From: Brevibacterium yomogidense
GTDB taxonomy: Bacteria; Actinomycetota; Actinomycetes; Actinomycetales; Brevibacteriaceae
NCBI RefSeq assembly: GCF_016107685.1
Contig: NZ_JABASY010000005.1
Span: 1-64,000 of the forward strand
Length of the DNA stretch: 64,000 nucleotides
Direction of reading: 5' to 3'
In this document: positions 43,301 through 54,953 of the stretch, piece after piece
Layout of the letters: each line of letters begins with the position of its first letter
Numbering within the stretch: the first letter of the stretch is position 1
Translations under genes and position numbers: made by a program
The notes under the pieces: generated by a model
The model's input: the letters and a program-made list of their open reading frames with translations, nothing else
Told to the model about the DNA's origin: nothing
The model's database searches: none

Positions 43301-44079
43301 CGGAGCATGCTCCACCAGCATCGGACGATGCCGCGCCAGCTTCAGAACATGTGCCACAAGGGCCGGACGGTGCCGCTCCAGGGTCGGCAGGCGATGCTCG
43401 ATGGTCGGAGGACGTCCAGCAGCAGGCTGACAGCGGAAACGACGGGTTCGCGACATCAGCGGGAGAGAACGCCGTCGACTTCGGCGCTGTCTTCGTGCCG
43501 CCGCCCGTCGACATCGAGCCCTACCCGGAAGACGACTACGGCGGGGGCTACGCGGGCGACGACCCGTACGCCGGTTCCGCAGAGCACAGTTTCCCGTCCC
43601 CGGCGGAAGAGAGCTTCTCGCCGCGCGTGGAGGACGGTCCCCCGTCCCAGCAGGACCCCTCTGCACAGATGGCCGGGCCTGCACCGATGGGCGCCCCGCC
43701 ATCACCCCCACCGGGAGTTGCGGCGAGTGCGGCCGGCGGCGGAGACCTCGACTTCCTCGGCGCATACGCGGACGTCGACATCACGTTCACGGAGAACCCC
43801 GGAGCCACCCAGAGCGGCACGCCCACGGCGGACGCGGCCGAGGACCCGGCGGGCCCCCTCGGCCGGTACGCCCACCTCGTACGACGTCACAGCGGTGATG
43901 TGAAGGGTTCGGGGAACCACGTACCCGCCCCGGCTCAAGAGCCTGTGCCCGACCCGGTCGAGAACTACACGGATTACGACACCGAAGGCGACGCGGACAT
44001 CGAGCACAACAACGAGTTCGGTCCCGCGGTCGTGGAGCGCATACTGGGTGGCGTGATCATCGAGGAGATTGACGAGTGA
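40357..44079 (+). CDS. dnaX: DNA polymerase III subunit gamma/tau
   Basis: This 1240-residue clamp-loader ATPase has '[19 protein letters not shown]' at the N-terminus, Walker [10 protein letters not shown] (44-52), zinc Cys in CLNC and CGECPSC, the DEAH-type Walker B 'FILDEAHMV' and the sensor 'FATTEPDKV'. The conserved ATPase and lid domains end near 365. Residues 380-690 are Gln/Pro/Gly/Ala disordered, then a small domain at about 690-770 ('[16 protein letters not shown]', '[16 protein letters not shown]') resembles the tau interaction region. The remaining 470 residues are acidic and disordered. It is unusually long. It loads the beta clamp and couples polymerases. The stop overlaps recR (GTGA). 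Confidence 0.95.
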   Translation: MSTALYRRYRPEAFDEVIGQEHVTRPLSAAIDAGRINHAFLFSGPRGCGKTTSARILARCLNCAEGPTANPCGECPSCRDLANGGPGSLDVVEIDAASHNGVDDARDLRERAVYAPARDRYKVFILDEAHMVTTQGFNALLKLVEEPPAHVKFVFATTEPDKVIGTIRSRTHHYPFRLVPPETLGRYLEDLATREGVPVGKGVLPLVVRAGGGSVRDTLSVLDQLMAGSSDDGIDYKTAVALLGYTDDSLLGDIVDSFSAGDGAGVFRVIDRVVESGHDPRRFVEDLLERFRDLFVISAAEDSAASFLPEVPADRLERLKVQARAFGPAELSRAADLLNAGLTEMTGATSPRLQLELICARILLPGAEDSRRSVVSRVDRLERRVGMAAGGRMPAGAVHADGGAVTQAAGGPAAPVGGEPARTDGGSSEGQPAGRGTGGPSAAPAGGGAPAAGGAEAAGGAAAAAQDADPFAGVADAMASARSVLDGGPGAKSPTNEGTARAPEPAGQAGAGQAGPGQAASRQPAPGQPTPDQQPDAAAGPAAAQQHRGPDGQAPSTPQAPSAPQRRTAPQGQMDQQPPTGRPASAGQSTPAGQQTPVGQHPPADQRPHSGWQPGPGQGPDTAQQRSDAAQQPAPTRDFPGAASTASQGSAQAPQPASPRQPEPASRPSPDVQPEAHGEAHASPEIRQAPGVGAEIDAIRRGWPDVLVRLQQLRKLSYAIVSGNSFPQRFEGGVLYLGFSNPGSVQAFRRGPHAQFVSTAVEDSLGIRAEVRVGDENAGPPPPHPGGPSSGGPASGGPAPSGGSASGGQAPSGGPASGGSAPAGGPRDVTREELDSVVGPREADREPVDHDRFWQTDSPEPGPASSPSSDHRQPPSPRGREHHDDAEDDSRSHLTDTEDSAGSFANSEVSDVASGEPVAEDPWTPSPELDHWSAGAGSVGSDRPSRSDAVSPEPGSSPEYSGHVLSSSEPAPLQSDNVTPVSEHAPPASDDAAPASEHVPQGPDGAAPGSAGDARWSEDVQQQADSGNDGFATSAGENAVDFGAVFVPPPVDIEPYPEDDYGGGYAGDDPYAGSAEHSFPSPAEESFSPRVEDGPPSQQDPSAQMAGPAPMGAPPSPPPGVAASAAGGGDLDFLGAYADVDITFTENPGATQSGTPTADAAEDPAGPLGRYAHLVRRHSGDVKGSGNHVPAPAQEPVPDPVENYTDYDTEGDADIEHNNEFGPAVVERILGGVIIEEIDE

Positions 44080-44681
44080 GCCTGCTCTACGAGGGCGCCC
44101 TGCAGGACCTGGTCGAAGAATTCGGCAGACTTCCGGGTATCGGCCCCAAGTCCGCGCAGCGCATGGCCTTCTACATCCTGCAGTCGGACTCCGTGGACGT
44201 CGACGCGCTCGCGGACGCGCTGAAAGAGGTCAAGCGACGCGTCCGCTTCTGCGACATCTGCGGAAACGTGGCGGAAGACGAGAAATGCGTCATCTGCAAG
44301 GACGAGCGCCGCGACCAGACGATGATCTGCGTGGTCGAGGAGCCCAAGGACGTCGTCGCCGTCGAACGCACCCGCGAGTTCCGGGGCCTCTACCACGTGC
44401 TCGGAGGCTCGATCGACCCCATGTCGGGCATCGGCCCCGATGACCTCCGCATCAAGAGCCTCCTGCCACGACTGCAGTCCGGCGCTGTCACGGAAGTCGT
44501 CATCGCGACGGATCCCAACCTCGAAGGCGAAGCGACGGCCACCTATCTCATCCGTCTCCTCAGCAGCCTCGGCATCACCGTGTCCCGCCTTGCATCGGGC
44601 CTGCCCGTGGGCGGCGACCTCGAGTACGCGGACGAAGTGACACTGGGGCGCGCGTTCGAAGGCCGGCGCACCGTCAGCTGA
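44076..44681 (+). CDS. recR: recombination mediator RecR
   Basis: This is a 201-residue RecR of normal length. It has the N-terminal HhH ('[20 protein letters not shown]'), the four-Cys zinc finger '[16 protein letters not shown]', the Toprim motif '[19 protein letters not shown]' and the end '[24 protein letters not shown]'. With RecF/RecO it loads RecA on gapped DNA. GTG 44076 overlaps the dnaX stop. The ybaB/ebfC gene often found between dnaX and recR is absent here. Confidence 0.95.
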   Translation: MSLLYEGALQDLVEEFGRLPGIGPKSAQRMAFYILQSDSVDVDALADALKEVKRRVRFCDICGNVAEDEKCVICKDERRDQTMICVVEEPKDVVAVERTREFRGLYHVLGGSIDPMSGIGPDDLRIKSLLPRLQSGAVTEVVIATDPNLEGEATATYLIRLLSSLGITVSRLASGLPVGGDLEYADEVTLGRAFEGRRTVS

Positions 44682-44786
44682 GACGTCTCAGCGCCTCCGC
44701 TGACGTGGTGCGTCTCACAGGCCCGGAGTCTCACAGGCTCGGAGTCTCACGACCTCGCGGTGCCTCGAGACGTCACGATCCTCCTC

Positions 44787-44844
44787 TTGACTTCTTATCG
44801 ATAAACGGCAAACATATTGTTTATCGATATATCGATCATCGATA
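44787..44844 (+). promoter_or_regulatory. ATCGAT-type operator and promoter of DUF2975-Xre pair
   Basis: TTGACT (44787-44792) is a -35 candidate. TATCGATAAAC (44796-44806) pairs perfectly with GTTTATCGATA (44819-44829) across 12 bases, so the arms flank the likely -10 region (ACATATT, 44812-44818). A further ATCGATCATCGATAAG follows at 44829-44844. The strikingly AT-rich block 49 bp before the gene is likely an autoregulatory site. Confidence 0.65.
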
Positions 44845-44877
44845 AGAGGAAGTCTCACAGCGTAAGGGGCGCAAGCC

Positions 44878-45549
44878 ATGAGCACCACCGATCCGCAGAT
44901 GCCTGACCAGACTCCCGAGCCGACGCCCGGTCAGACGCCGGTTGGTCGCAGCGCCAGGGGGTCCGCGAAGAAGAAGCCGAGCTGGGGCTACGAGATCCTC
45001 CTCGTCTTTCCCCTCATCGCGCTCCTCAACGCGGCGGCCTCCCCGCTCTTCAGCGCGGCACTGTCCGACCGGCTCCCCGCCGTCCTCGAGTTCGATGAGC
45101 CCACAACCATCACCCTCGCGGGGGTCGACCTCGCGGTGGAGGGCTCCTCGACGCTCGCGATCCCCGTCGCGGACCTCAGCTCCTGGGCGATCGGCCAGTT
45201 CATCGCCGCGAAGGCGATCTGGACCATCGGACTCTTGATCGTCACGTGGTTCGCATCCCGCGCCGTGTCCGAGGTCGTCCGGGGCCGCCCGTTCTCCGAC
45301 AGCGTCGCACGCGGGCTCGCAGGGGTGTCGTGGGCGCTCGTCGTCACAGGCATTGTCTACGTCATTGCCCAGGTGCCGGCGGACAACCTCGTCATCCGCG
45401 ACCTCGGCCTCCGGGACGCGGCCATCAGCAACAGCGTCACGCTGGACATGACCTACCTGTGGATCGGCGCGGTGATCCTCTCGGAGCTGCTCCGCCGGGC
45501 GGTCCGCCGCGGACGTGAGGTCCAGGACGAGCTCGAAGGAGTGATCTGA
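44878..45549 (+). CDS. DUF2975 membrane protein
   Basis: This is a 223-residue protein with a disordered Pro/Thr/Gln N-terminus (1-35) and four membrane segments (about 40-60, 105-130, 145-165, 190-210). The DUF2975 features are 'RAVSEVVRGRPFSDSVARGLAGVSWALVV' in the cytosolic loop and 'TYLWIGAVILSELLRRAVRRGREVQDELEGVI' at the end. These proteins are encoded with a small Xre-type regulator, as here, and are thought to control it or respond to membrane state; the function is not established. GTAAGGGG precedes ATG 44878. Confidence 0.8.
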   Translation: MSTTDPQMPDQTPEPTPGQTPVGRSARGSAKKKPSWGYEILLVFPLIALLNAAASPLFSAALSDRLPAVLEFDEPTTITLAGVDLAVEGSSTLAIPVADLSSWAIGQFIAAKAIWTIGLLIVTWFASRAVSEVVRGRPFSDSVARGLAGVSWALVVTGIVYVIAQVPADNLVIRDLGLRDAAISNSVTLDMTYLWIGAVILSELLRRAVRRGREVQDELEGVI

Positions 45550-45550
45550 G

Positions 45551-45769
45551 ATGGATGCCGGCGAACTCCGGGTCGCCTGCCACATCGACGGCCTCCTCGC
45601 ACAGCGGGGCATGACGCTCACCCAGCTGTCAGAACGTGTGGGGGTGAGCCTGGCGAACCTGTCCGTGCTGAAGAACAACCGTGCGAAGGCAGTGCGCTTC
45701 ACCACCCTCGTCGCGCTCTGCGACGTGCTGGAATGCCAGCCCGGCGACCTCTTCACCGTCATCCGCTGA
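45551..45769 (+). CDS. Xre/Cro-type helix-turn-helix regulator
   Basis: This is a 72-residue DNA-binding protein of the small YozG/DUF2975-partner type. The helix-turn-helix is 'MTLTQLSERVGVSLANLSVLKNNRAKAVRFTTLVALCDVLECQPGDLF'. It starts one base after the DUF2975 gene stop. It very likely binds the ATCGAT palindrome 750 bp upstream and represses the pair. Confidence 0.88.
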   Translation: MDAGELRVACHIDGLLAQRGMTLTQLSERVGVSLANLSVLKNNRAKAVRFTTLVALCDVLECQPGDLFTVIR

Positions 45770-45875
45770 ACAGCGGCGCAGTATGAGGGCACAGTCGGCG
45801 CTGCCGCAGGCGAGCGGCGTCGCGACGGGCGAGCAGCCAGCTGGCAGATCTGCACTCCAGACGTTCGAAGGCCCA

Positions 45876-45913
45876 CGGGGCGGCACCGGTCGAGGACGGC
45901 CGGTGCCGCCCCG
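45876..45913 (+). terminator. terminator after DUF2975-Xre operon
   Basis: CGGGGCGGCACCGG (45876-45889) pairs perfectly with 45900-45913. A TAGACT -10 candidate for the aspartokinase gene follows at 45976-45981. Confidence 0.8.
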
Positions 45914-46057
45914 GCTCGTGGTGCGAGCGTCTCAGAACTGCGGGGGGCGACCCGGGGGCGGGCGGGAAGTGGCCGTAGACTGGTCCCCGGCTCGGCCGCG
46001 TCGGGGAGACTCGCGTACCGCCGAGCGGACCGAACATCCCGCGAGAGAATTGAGCAC

Positions 46058-48396
<2,339 letters not shown>

Positions 48397-48426
48397 CACA
48401 GCTTCGGCACACGTCCGACACCCGGT

Positions 48427-48463
48427 ACGGCGCCCCTCTCCCTGCGTGGGGGAGGGGCGCCGT
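48427..48463 (+). terminator. terminator of ask-asd operon
   Basis: ACGGCGCCCCTCTCCC (48427-48442) pairs with 48448-48463 around a 5-base loop. Confidence 0.88.
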
Positions 48464-48606
48464 CCGCATGGAAACATCGTCATATCTGCATTAGTCCCGT
48501 CCCGGACCGCGGCGTAGTCTGACGGCAGGACACGCGACCTTCTGCGGAAGCGCGCGGAGTCCGCACTCTTCGGATCACGTCCAGCCACACCGAAAGGCTT
48601 CCTCCC

Positions 48607-49638
48607 ATGCGCCGTCCTCCCACGCTCCTCGCCGCTGTGGCCGTTCCCGGGCTGATGCTGGCCGGCTGCGGGGGCGGGGGACAGTCGGCTGACGGCGACG
48701 GCACGACGGTCGTCACGTCGACGAACGTGTACGCGTCGATCGTCGAGGCGGTCGCCGGTGACGCGGTCGATGTCCGCCCGATCATCGACGATCCCGCGCA
48801 GGACCCCCACGAGTACGAGGCGACCGCCAGGGACCAGCTGGAACTGTCCCGGGCGGACCTCGTCGTCATGAACGGCGGCGGGTACGACTCCTTCGTCACG
48901 ACCATGCTCGATGCGATCGACACGGAACCGGACGTCATCGACACCGTGGCGATCTCCGGTCTGCCCGGAGCCGCCGAGGCCGCCGCGGACGGCGGCTCCC
49001 ACGATCACTCCCATGGCCACGAGGGCGAGAGCGACGGCGGGGACGAGGACGGCGCTGGCCGCGACGACGAGGACGACAAGGACGGTTCCTCCGACGACGG
49101 GCACTCCCATGAGCACGGGACGTTCAACGAGCACGTCTGGTATTCGGTGCCGACGATGCTCGCACTGGTCGACGAGGTCGAGACCCATCTCGCAGAGGCG
49201 GTGCCGGACAGCGCCCAGCAGTTCGAGACGAACGCGGAGGGTCTCCGGGACGAGCTGGGGTCGCTGCAGACGCGCATCGACGGGATCGCGGACGAGCACT
49301 CCGGCGAGCGTGCGGCGGTGACCGAACCGGTCGCACTGCGGCTCTTCGAGGACCTGGAGCTCGAGAACGTCGTGCCCGACGACTTCGTGTCCGCTGTCGA
49401 GGCGGGCTCCGACGTCTCCCCGCTGATCGTCGCGGAAGCGACGGAGGCTGTGGACGACGAGGTGAGGGTCTTCGCCTACAACGTCCAGACCTCGGGTCCG
49501 GAGGCGGAGGCACTGCGCAGTTCAGCGGAAGAGCAGGGGATCGCCGTCGTCGAGGTCGCGGAGACGATGCCCGCGGACACCGACTACGTCACGTGGATGA
49601 CGGACACCGTCGACGCAGTGGAGCAGGCACTCCTGTGA
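48607..49638 (+). CDS. zinc/manganese ABC transporter binding lipoprotein (ZnuA-like)
   Basis: This 343-residue lipoprotein has a signal peptide ending LAGC (Cys21). It is a cluster A-I metal-binding protein: 'VVTSTNVYASIVEAV', the metal His in 'DPHEYEATARD', a His/Asp/Glu-rich loop at about 133-176 with HDHSHGHE and HSHEHG units, 'HVWYSVPTML', and 'ADTDYVTWMTDTVDAVEQALL' at the end. The His-rich loop points to Zn2+. It delivers metal to the transporter encoded by the next two genes. AAAGG lies about 10 bases before ATG 48607. A zinc-regulator site is expected upstream but I could not identify one convincingly. Confidence 0.9.
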   Translation: MRRPPTLLAAVAVPGLMLAGCGGGGQSADGDGTTVVTSTNVYASIVEAVAGDAVDVRPIIDDPAQDPHEYEATARDQLELSRADLVVMNGGGYDSFVTTMLDAIDTEPDVIDTVAISGLPGAAEAAADGGSHDHSHGHEGESDGGDEDGAGRDDEDDKDGSSDDGHSHEHGTFNEHVWYSVPTMLALVDEVETHLAEAVPDSAQQFETNAEGLRDELGSLQTRIDGIADEHSGERAAVTEPVALRLFEDLELENVVPDDFVSAVEAGSDVSPLIVAEATEAVDDEVRVFAYNVQTSGPEAEALRSSAEEQGIAVVEVAETMPADTDYVTWMTDTVDAVEQALL

Positions 49639-50615
49639 GCGGCCCCGTCCCCACGACAGCCGGCACGACACAACCGGCCAGCGCGACACAAGGAACCGGA
49701 ACGGCACGATCCTCCGGCCGGGCGCCCTCGTCCAGCACGGCTGCGCCGACGCCCGCGGGTGCGGCGACCGACCGCGACCCGATCCTCGAGCTGCGCGACG
49801 CGGAGCTGCGGTTCGGTGAGCGGGTCGTCTGGCACCACCTCACACTCGACGTGCAGCCGGGCGAGTTCGTCGCGGTGCTGGGTCCGAACGGCACCGGCAA
49901 GACCTCGCTCCTGCGCACGCTGCTGGGACAGCACCGGCTGCGGGCCGGGACCATCCGGGTGAACGGACACGAACCGCGAACGGGTGACGGGGACCTCGGC
50001 TACATCCCGCAGCAGCGGGGCATGGACCGGGACACCCCGTTCCGGGGCCGCGACCTCGTCCGCATGGGGCTCGACGGGCACCGGTGGGGCTGGTGGGGCA
50101 TGAGCCGTGCAGAACGCGAGCGGGTCGAGGAGCTCATCGACGCGGTGGGCGCCCGCGAATACGCGGACTCGCCCGTCGGGCTGCTGTCGGGCGGTGAGCA
50201 GCAGCGACTGCGGGTCGCCCAGGCGCTCGTCGGTGAGCCGCGAATCCTCCTGTGCGACGAACCGCTCCTGTCCCTCGACATGCACCACCAGCGGCGCGTC
50301 GCTGCCCTCATCGACGAGATGCGGCGGACGCGGGACACCGCGGTCGTGTTCGTCACCCACGAGATCAACCCGATCCTGCCCTACGTCGACCGGGTGCTGT
50401 ATCTGGCCGGCGGGCACCACCTCATGGGCCCGCCGCGGGAGGTCATGACGACGGAATCGCTCAGCCGCCTGTTCGGCACCCACATCGAGGTCGTCGAGGT
50501 GGGCGGCAGGCTGGTCATCGTCGGCAGCGACGATCAGCCGCACCACCCCTCCGCCGAGGACCCGCACGACGACCACAGCGGCCACGGATTCCTGCCGGGA
50601 CGAGGGGACGCCTGA
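49635..50615 (+). CDS. zinc/manganese ABC transporter ATPase (ZnuC-like)
   Basis: This 326-residue ATPase has a 45-residue Thr/Ala/Ser-rich N-terminal extension, then Walker A GPNGTGKTS, Q-loop 'GYIPQQRGMD', signature LLSGGEQQR, Walker B ILLCDEPLLSLD and 'VTHEINPILPYVDRV'. The C-terminus is His/Asp rich (DDQPHHPSAEDPHDDHSGHG), possibly metal binding. GTG 49635 overlaps the binding-protein stop (GTGA); the stop in turn overlaps the permease start (TGATG). Confidence 0.9.
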   Translation: MSGPVPTTAGTTQPASATQGTGTARSSGRAPSSSTAAPTPAGAATDRDPILELRDAELRFGERVVWHHLTLDVQPGEFVAVLGPNGTGKTSLLRTLLGQHRLRAGTIRVNGHEPRTGDGDLGYIPQQRGMDRDTPFRGRDLVRMGLDGHRWGWWGMSRAERERVEELIDAVGAREYADSPVGLLSGGEQQRLRVAQALVGEPRILLCDEPLLSLDMHHQRRVAALIDEMRRTRDTAVVFVTHEINPILPYVDRVLYLAGGHHLMGPPREVMTTESLSRLFGTHIEVVEVGGRLVIVGSDDQPHHPSAEDPHDDHSGHGFLPGRGDA

Positions 50616-51514
50616 TGGACGCGCTCACCGGGCTCTTCACGTTCGAGGACTACGGGGCGCTCGTCTCCCTGCTCATGAACTCGATTCTCGCCGCCGCCCT
50701 CCTGGGTGTGGTGGGCGGGCTCGTGTCCGTGTTCGTCATGACCCGCGACATCGCGTTCGCCGTCCACGGGATCGCGGAGCTGTCGTTCGCGGGGGCCGCC
50801 TTCTTCCTGCTCGTCGGGTTCGACGTGGTCCACGGCAGCTTCGTCGGGTCGATCCTCGCCGCCGTCATCATCGCGGTCGGCGGGGTGCGCGATTCGGAGA
50901 AGAACGCGATCATCGGCGTGCTCATGCCGTTCGGGCTGGGCCTGGGCATCCTGTTCCTCGCCCTGTACGACGGGCGGGCCGCCAGCAAGTTCGGCCTGCT
51001 CACCGGCCAGATCGTGGCGATCAGCAATGACCAGCTGCGGTTGCTCGTGTGGTGCGCGATCCTCGTGCTCGTCGCACTCATCGTCATCTGGCGGCCGCTC
51101 ATGTTCTCGAGCCTCGACCCGCAGGTGGCCCGCGCCCGCGGCGTGCCGGTCGGCATGCTCCACATCGTGTTCATGCTCACGCTGGGCCTGGCGGTCGCGC
51201 TATCCGTGCAGGTGGTGGGCGTGCTGCTGGTGCTTGCGCTGCTCATCACCCCGGCCGCCGCCGCCACCCAGCTGACCGCCTCCCCGGTCCTCACCCCGAT
51301 CCTGTCGGTGCTCTTCGCGGTCGTGTCCTCCGTGGGCGGTGTGCTGATAGCCCTGGGTTCCCCCGTGGTCCCCATCAGCCCGTTCGTCACGACGATCAGC
51401 TTCGTCATCTACGCCGTGTGCAGGCTGGTGGGCCGCCGCCGGATGCGCCGTCACGTCCGTGCGCGGGCCCAGCGCGAATCGGACCTCGATCGACATCCGT
51501 CCCTGCAGGGCTGA
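50615..51514 (+). CDS. zinc/manganese ABC transporter permease (ZnuB-like)
   Basis: This is a 299-residue permease of the ABC-3 family with eight to nine membrane segments. Markers are 'SILAAALLGVVGGLVSVFVMTRDIAFAVHGIAELSFAGAA' (the docking loop and H-x-x-E/S region), 'MFSSLDPQVARARGVPVGML' and 'LLVLALLITPAAAATQLT'. It forms the metal channel with the adjoining lipoprotein and ATPase. GAGGGGAC precedes ATG 50615. It ends with a basic cytosolic tail. Confidence 0.92.
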   Translation: MDALTGLFTFEDYGALVSLLMNSILAAALLGVVGGLVSVFVMTRDIAFAVHGIAELSFAGAAFFLLVGFDVVHGSFVGSILAAVIIAVGGVRDSEKNAIIGVLMPFGLGLGILFLALYDGRAASKFGLLTGQIVAISNDQLRLLVWCAILVLVALIVIWRPLMFSSLDPQVARARGVPVGMLHIVFMLTLGLAVALSVQVVGVLLVLALLITPAAAATQLTASPVLTPILSVLFAVVSSVGGVLIALGSPVVPISPFVTTISFVIYAVCRLVGRRRMRRHVRARAQRESDLDRHPSLQG

Positions 51515-51557
51515 GCACGACCGCCGCCGAGGCCCATCCGCTGACATAATCGGGCGC

Positions 51558-52472
51558 ATGGTCTCAGCACGCACACTCCGCACAACCGGCCGCACGGCGG
51601 GCATCCTCGCAGGAATCGGCCTTGTGGGAGCTGCGGGCCTCGCGTACTCCGCGATCGTCGAACCGCGGCTGTTCCGGATCCGCCGCCAGCGGCTCGCGCT
51701 GCTGCCGCCGGGGTCCGCCCCGCTGCGGATCCTCCACGTGTCGGACCTGCACCTGGCAGAGAACCAGGAGTTCCGGTCGCGGTTCGTGCGGTCGCTCATC
51801 GATCTCGAGCCGGACCTCGTCGTAAACACGGGCGACAACTTCGGTGGGGACACGCTCCCGCTGGTCCTCGACGCCTTCGCCCCGCTGCTGGACGTGCCCG
51901 GGGTGTTCGTCTTCGGATCGAACGACGTGTGGGGGCCCACGCGGAAGAACCCCGCCCGCTACCTCACCCGGCGCACGACCCACGGCGAGGACAAGTCGAA
52001 GCACCCGACCCTGCCGACGAAGGACCTCAAGCAGGCATTCGAAGCGCGCGGCTGGACCTACCTCGACAACCGTTCCGCGACCCTCACCGTCGGAGGGACG
52101 ACGCTCGCCTTCGCAGGCCTGGGCGACGCACACATGGATGCGGACCGGATCACGGAGACGCACCCCTCGTTCGCCGAGGCCGACGTGCGGATCGGAGTCA
52201 CGCACGCTCCGTACTCCCGGACGCTGGAGGCGTTCGACCGGGCAGGTGCCCAGCTGGTCTTCGCCGGTCACACGCACGGCGGCCAGATCCGAGTGCCGTT
52301 CTGGGGTGCCCCCGTGACGAACTGCGACCTGGACCGGACACGCGCCCGCGGGATGTTCCCCTACCGGCGCATGCGCATCAACGTCTCCGCCGGGCTGGGC
52401 TACTCGCCGTACTCACCCGTGCGGTTCTCCTGCCCCCCGGAGGTCACGCTGCTCACCGTCGTCGCCCAGTGA
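51558..52472 (+). CDS. membrane-anchored metallophosphoesterase
   Basis: This 304-residue protein has a single N-terminal membrane anchor (about 10-32) and a calcineurin-type phosphoesterase domain. Metal motifs are 'ILHVSDLHLAENQ', 'VVNTGDNFGG', 'VFGSNDVW' (usually GNHD), 'GVTHAPYSRTL' and 'VFAGHTHGGQIRVPF'. It resembles YkuE/YpbG-type UDP-glucose-lipid or phospholipid phosphoesterases; the substrate is open. It has no Shine-Dalgarno, but CATAAT ends 7 bases before ATG 51558, suggesting leaderless transcription independent of the zinc operon. Confidence 0.85.
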   Translation: MVSARTLRTTGRTAGILAGIGLVGAAGLAYSAIVEPRLFRIRRQRLALLPPGSAPLRILHVSDLHLAENQEFRSRFVRSLIDLEPDLVVNTGDNFGGDTLPLVLDAFAPLLDVPGVFVFGSNDVWGPTRKNPARYLTRRTTHGEDKSKHPTLPTKDLKQAFEARGWTYLDNRSATLTVGGTTLAFAGLGDAHMDADRITETHPSFAEADVRIGVTHAPYSRTLEAFDRAGAQLVFAGHTHGGQIRVPFWGAPVTNCDLDRTRARGMFPYRRMRINVSAGLGYSPYSPVRFSCPPEVTLLTVVAQ

Positions 52473-52611
52473 GAAGGGGATCCGGGCAGTCGCGAGAGGG
52501 CAGGGAACATCCTCGATCACAATGAACCGTCGCCGGAGTGGTGGCGCGATGGCGCAGGTCTCCTGAGAGGACTCTTCGCGGAGACTGAGACTTTCCGATT
52601 GACCGTGCGGT

Positions 52612-52617
52612 TAAAAT
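52612..52617 (+). promoter_or_regulatory. leaderless -10 box of PBP gene
   Basis: TAAAAT ends 7 bases before the ATG at 52625. There is no ribosome-binding sequence. Confidence 0.5.
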
Positions 52618-52624
52618 CGAGTCC

Positions 52625-54895
52625 ATGGTGTCCTCTGCTCCCGTGAAGAAGCCGACCAAGGTCGGCGCGCTCATCCAGTTCATCGCCGTCAGCTGCATCG
52701 CCGGAATCGTGTCTGCTGGACTCGCGATCCCGTCGGTCGGCATGGCGGCCGCGGCGGGTGACGGTGCAGTCGAAGTCTTCAAGGCGCTTCCCGCGGAGCT
52801 CGACGAACGGCCACTGGCGCAGCAGTCGCGCATCCTCGCGGCAGATGGATCCCTCATCGCGAGCTTCTACTGGCAGAACCGCAAGGAGGTCGAGTTCGAC
52901 GACATCTCCCAGGATATGAAGGACGCGACGGTCGCGGTCGAGGACTACCGCTTCTACGAACATTCGGGTGTGGACATCCAGGGCATCGCCCGCGCGGTGG
53001 TGCACAACCTCCTGTCCGATTCGACGCAGGGCGGATCGACCCTCACCCAGCAGTACGTGAAGAACGTGCTCGCGGAGAACGCCCACGCGGAAGAGGATTC
53101 CGAGGGGGTCGCTGCGGCGAAGGAGTCCGACGGAGCCTCCGGCTACGCACGCAAGCTGCGTGAGGCGAAGCTGGCGCTCGCCGTGGAGAACAAGTACGGC
53201 AAGGACGAGATCCTCCACCGGTACCTCAACATCAACAACTACTCCGGCTCCCCGAACGTCTACGGCGTCGAAGCCGCGGCGCAGCGGTACTGGGGGATCC
53301 CCGCATCGGAGTTGAACGTCGCACAGTCCGCGACGCTGGCGGGGATCGTGAAGAACCCGTCCGCGAACAACCCGGAGCGGTTCCCCGATCAGACCCTCGA
53401 GCGCCGCAACGTCGTGCTGGGGCTCATGCACACTCACGGGTACATCGACGACGACGAGTACGACGAGGCCAAGGAGTCCGAGCTGGACCTGGACATCCAC
53501 AAGACCCCCAACGGCTGCGGTACCGCCGGCAACATGGGGTATTTCTGCGACTACGTCCAGCGCGTCATCGAGAATGATCCGACGTACGGCGAGGAGAAGG
53601 GCGAACGCAAGAACTTCCTCAACCGCGGCGGCCTCACGATCAAGACGACGATCGATCCGAAGATCCAGGCGAAGGCGGACGAAGCGGTGAAGGACCGAGT
53701 GCCCGTCGGCGATCCGTCGGGCGCAGGGCACTCGGCTGTGACCGTGGAGCCCGGGACCGGCAAGGTCATCGCGATGGCGCAGAACCGGAACTACACATCC
53801 GGCGACGGTGAGAAGAACGTCGACACGCAGATCAACTACAACGTCGACAATGCGCACAACGGGGCGAACGGCTTCCAGGTCGGTTCGACATGGAAGCCCA
53901 TCGTGCTGGCCGAATGGCTGGACGAGGGCAAGGGCCTGGGAACCGTCGTGAACGCCACGCGGCGGAACTACCCCGCCGGGTCGTGGAAGTACAGCGGCTG
54001 TCCCGCAATGGGAGGGCCCTGGCATCCCAGGAACGCGGGCGACGGCAACGGCAGCTCGTCGATGACAGCGCTGCAGGCCACGAAGCAATCGCTCAACACC
54101 GCGTACGCGGCAATGGGCAACCAGCTCAACATGTGCGGCATCCTCGAGACTGCAGAGAAGCTGGGCATCAAGTACGGCAGCGGTGAACCGCTCGACACGG
54201 CGGACGACACGGGCTTCATCCCGGCGCTCAGCCCCGCGTCGATCCTCGGCACCGTCCAGGTCGCCCCGATCGACATGGCATCCGCCTTCGCGACGTTCGC
54301 GGCCGACGGGAAGTACTGCAAGCCCACTCCGATCGAATCGATCGTGGATTCGGACGGCGAGGAGATCGAGGTCCCATCGTCCGACTGCCACCAGGCGATC
54401 GACAAGGAGGTCGCGCAGGGTGTCGCCTACGCGATGAGCCAGACGTTCAACGGAGGCACCACGAGCAGCCTGGGCATCGGTGTGCCGGCCGCGGCGAAGA
54501 CCGGTACGACGAACTTCGAGGTCGGTGCCACCTCGCTCATCGGCTTCACCCGCACGCTGTCCACCATGGTGTGGACCGGTGACCCGAACGGGAACCGCGA
54601 CTGGCGGCGCAATTACGAAGGCGTGGTCCGTGGAACCGTCTACGGTGCGACGATCTCCGGTCGCACCTGGCAGGCGTACATGCGCGAGGCCGTCAAGGAG
54701 ACGTCCGGCAACAGCGGCTTCCCCCGGCCCTCTGGCAGCGCCTCGGGATCGCAGGGCAGCGACCACTCCGGCAGCCGCAGCGACAGCGGAAGCAGCGGCG
54801 GTGGCAACCGCGGCGGCGGTAACGGAGGTGGTGGCGACGGCGGCGGAGACGGTGGCGGCGACGACGGCGGCGGCGCAGGCCTCGGCGGCAACTGA
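52625..54895 (+). CDS. class A penicillin-binding protein (transglycosylase/transpeptidase)
   Basis: This 756-residue bifunctional cell-wall synthase has one N-terminal membrane segment (about 15-40). The GT51 domain has 'VAVEDYRFYEHSGVDIQGIARA' (catalytic Glu) and 'QGGSTLTQQYVKN', and 'KYGKDEILHRYLNINNYSG'. The transpeptidase has Ser421 in STWKP (S-x-x-K), 'KQSLNTAY' (S-x-N) and KTGTT (K-T-G). The C-terminal 60 residues are Ser/Gly/Asp low complexity. It polymerises lipid II and crosslinks peptidoglycan outside the membrane. The start is probably leaderless. A hairpin follows at 54909. Confidence 0.95.
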   Translation: MVSSAPVKKPTKVGALIQFIAVSCIAGIVSAGLAIPSVGMAAAAGDGAVEVFKALPAELDERPLAQQSRILAADGSLIASFYWQNRKEVEFDDISQDMKDATVAVEDYRFYEHSGVDIQGIARAVVHNLLSDSTQGGSTLTQQYVKNVLAENAHAEEDSEGVAAAKESDGASGYARKLREAKLALAVENKYGKDEILHRYLNINNYSGSPNVYGVEAAAQRYWGIPASELNVAQSATLAGIVKNPSANNPERFPDQTLERRNVVLGLMHTHGYIDDDEYDEAKESELDLDIHKTPNGCGTAGNMGYFCDYVQRVIENDPTYGEEKGERKNFLNRGGLTIKTTIDPKIQAKADEAVKDRVPVGDPSGAGHSAVTVEPGTGKVIAMAQNRNYTSGDGEKNVDTQINYNVDNAHNGANGFQVGSTWKPIVLAEWLDEGKGLGTVVNATRRNYPAGSWKYSGCPAMGGPWHPRNAGDGNGSSSMTALQATKQSLNTAYAAMGNQLNMCGILETAEKLGIKYGSGEPLDTADDTGFIPALSPASILGTVQVAPIDMASAFATFAADGKYCKPTPIESIVDSDGEEIEVPSSDCHQAIDKEVAQGVAYAMSQTFNGGTTSSLGIGVPAAAKTGTTNFEVGATSLIGFTRTLSTMVWTGDPNGNRDWRRNYEGVVRGTVYGATISGRTWQAYMREAVKETSGNSGFPRPSGSASGSQGSDHSGSRSDSGSSGGGNRGGGNGGGGDGGGDGGGDDGGGAGLGGN

Positions 54896-54908
54896 CCCGC
54901 AGACGTGA

Positions 54909-54953
54909 ACGGAACCGCGCAGACACCGATGAGTCGGTGTCCGCGCGGTTCCG
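54909..54953 (+). terminator. terminator after PBP gene
   Basis: CGGAACCGCGC-A-GACACCG pairs with CGGTGTC-C-GCGCGGTTCCG across 54910-54953 with one mismatch and a 6-base loop. Confidence 0.75.

Noticed and set aside
48464..48606. Zinc-regulator (Zur) box upstream of the zinc importer
   Set aside because: TGGAAACATCGTCATAT resembles one half of a Zur site but has no matching second half, so it is not listed as a site.
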